NCBI GenBank assembly: GCA_002398485.1
Contig: DGYV01000021.1
Span: 1,118-7,768, forward strand
Origin: Peptococcaceae bacterium UBA4997
GTDB taxonomy: Bacteria; Bacillota; Dehalobacteriia; UBA4068; UBA4997
DNA: 6,651 nucleotides
Direction of reading: 5' to 3'
Under the pieces are notes generated by a model, which saw only the letters and a list, made by a program, of their open reading frames with translations, ran no database searches and was not told the DNA's origin. Below are positions 5,801-6,651 of this stretch, in pieces. How positions within the stretch are numbered: position 1 is the stretch's first letter; every line of letters starts with the position of its first letter. The position numbers and the translations under genes were made by a program.

Positions 5801-6651
5801 ATGTGGGATAAACGTTTATTAAAAAATTTAGATGGAGTTTTTTTTGCCTTCATTTTGATTTTATTGGGGGTAAGCTTAATTGTGCTTACCAGCGCTTCCA
5901 GCAATGTGGTCACCAGCAACCCTTATTTTTATTTGCAGCGTCAAATAATGTGGATTTGTGTTGGTTTTGTAGCCATGGCTTTTATGGCATGGTTCGACTA
6001 TCATAATTTGGAACGCTTTTCTAAGGCCTTATATATTTTTATGATTTTAATACTTATCGGTGTTTTGTTTATGCCTGAACAAAAAGGCGCTCACCGTTGG
6101 TATGATTTGGGCTTTATGGATTTTCAGCCTTCAGAGCTTGCTAAAATACTTACCGTTATTTGTTTTGCCGAATTTCTTGCCAAAAGGCAGGGGCCAAAAA
6201 TGCAGGCTTGGTCTACCTTCTTTATTTGTTTTTTGGTAGTGGGCTTTCCCATGCTTTTGGTATTGATAGAGCCCGACTTGGGAACAGCGCTTGCTTTTTC
6301 GGCCATCCTTTTAGCGATGATGTGGGTTGGAGGTATACCTTCCAAAAGGATGATAGCGCTTTTAATTATTTTAGCTATTTTGATTATTTTAATTTTTGGG
6401 GTTTTGTGGATTGCTACGGATGGGTATAAGCATACGCCTGAAGAACTTCCTATTCCCTTGCCCCTTGAACCATACCAGCTTACTAGGCTTATTATATTTA
6501 TCAACCCTGATATGGATCCTTTGAATACAGGGTACCATATTATCCAATCACACATTGCCATAGGTTCAGGCGGTTTACTGGGTAAGGGTTTTGGCAATGG
6601 CAGCCAGGTACAAGGTAATTTTTTGCCTGAGCATCATACGGATTTTATTTT
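5801..6651 (+). CDS. rodA: Rod shape-determining protein RodA, SEDS peptidoglycan glycosyltransferase (3'-truncated)
   Basis: RodA polymerises lipid II into glycan strands during elongation and works as a complex with PBP2. The frame is open from ATG 5801 to the right edge, giving 283 codons plus two bases of a protein usually 370-420 long. The start has GGGAG 5 bases upstream. Several membrane helices are visible (about 13-30, 48-64, 76-91, 114-127, 138-155, 161-177, 184-205). SEDS family signatures are FDYHNL (65-70), GAHRWYDLG then FQPSELAKI (96-116), EPDLGTA (157-163), [20 protein letters not shown] from 225, [20 protein letters not shown] (244-263), and [10 protein letters not shown] (274-283). 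The last contains the conserved acidic residue D281 thought to be essential in the family. The DP-x-N-x-G and FLPE-x-H-TDF motifs, and the elongasome context, favour RodA over the divisome homologue FtsW or sporulation SpoVE. A proline-rich loop at 208-224 precedes the YQ motif. No stop or frameshift is seen within the window. Confidence 0.95.
   Translation, partial: MWDKRLLKNLDGVFFAFILILLGVSLIVLTSASSNVVTSNPYFYLQRQIMWICVGFVAMAFMAWFDYHNLERFSKALYIFMILILIGVLFMPEQKGAHRWYDLGFMDFQPSELAKILTVICFAEFLAKRQGPKMQAWSTFFICFLVVGFPMLLVLIEPDLGTALAFSAILLAMMWVGGIPSKRMIALLIILAILIILIFGVLWIATDGYKHTPEELPIPLPLEPYQLTRLIIFINPDMDPLNTGYHIIQSHIAIGSGGLLGKGFGNGSQVQGNFLPEHHTDFI

Noticed and set aside
6124..6597. 157-codon open frame on the minus strand
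   Set aside because: It lies wholly inside rodA, whose frame carries clear SEDS motifs. The antisense product is low-complexity (I, K, P, S rich) with no recognisable domain.

Overview
The window is a compact, single-strand stretch of bacterial chromosome carrying the cell-shape and division-site machinery of a rod-type bacterium. In order on the + strand it holds the C-terminal part of mreB (cut by the left edge), mreC, mreD, mrdA (PBP2), a short minC, minD, minE, and the first 283 codons of rodA (cut by the right edge). No mobile element, CRISPR array, tRNA or rRNA was seen.

Lineage: the DNA is moderately AT-rich. The gene order mreBCD-mrdA-minCDE-rodA, with a true minE, strong purine-rich Shine-Dalgarno sites and frequent TTG starts, points to the Firmicutes (Bacillota) outside Bacilli: Clostridia or Negativicutes. 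This is an inference from gene order and protein character, not from a database match. Bacillus-type Firmicutes lack MinE and use DivIVA/MinJ instead.

Layout: 1-4049 is a tightly packed elongasome block. MreB is the actin-like scaffold, MreC and MreD are its membrane partners, and PBP2 is the transpeptidase. mreC and mreD overlap by one base, and the other gaps are 20-34 bp. Positions 4050-4231 form a 182-bp gap with no convincing gene. It contains a TATAAT box, an AT-only inverted repeat, and several short complementary segments that could fold around the minC ribosome-binding site. Positions 4241-5744 are minC-minD-minE, the oscillating inhibitor system that keeps FtsZ rings away from the poles. 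Positions 5745-5800 contain a perfect 26-bp palindrome that reads as a terminator or attenuator hairpin. From 5801 rodA begins; RodA is the SEDS glycan polymerase that partners PBP2.

The most notable points are a MinC that contains only the C-terminal beta-helix domain (about 124-127 residues, no room for the N-terminal FtsZ-inhibitory domain), the possible RNA switch in its leader, and the strong palindrome between minE and rodA. The window is otherwise conserved housekeeping sequence, and I see no evidence of a wholly new system.
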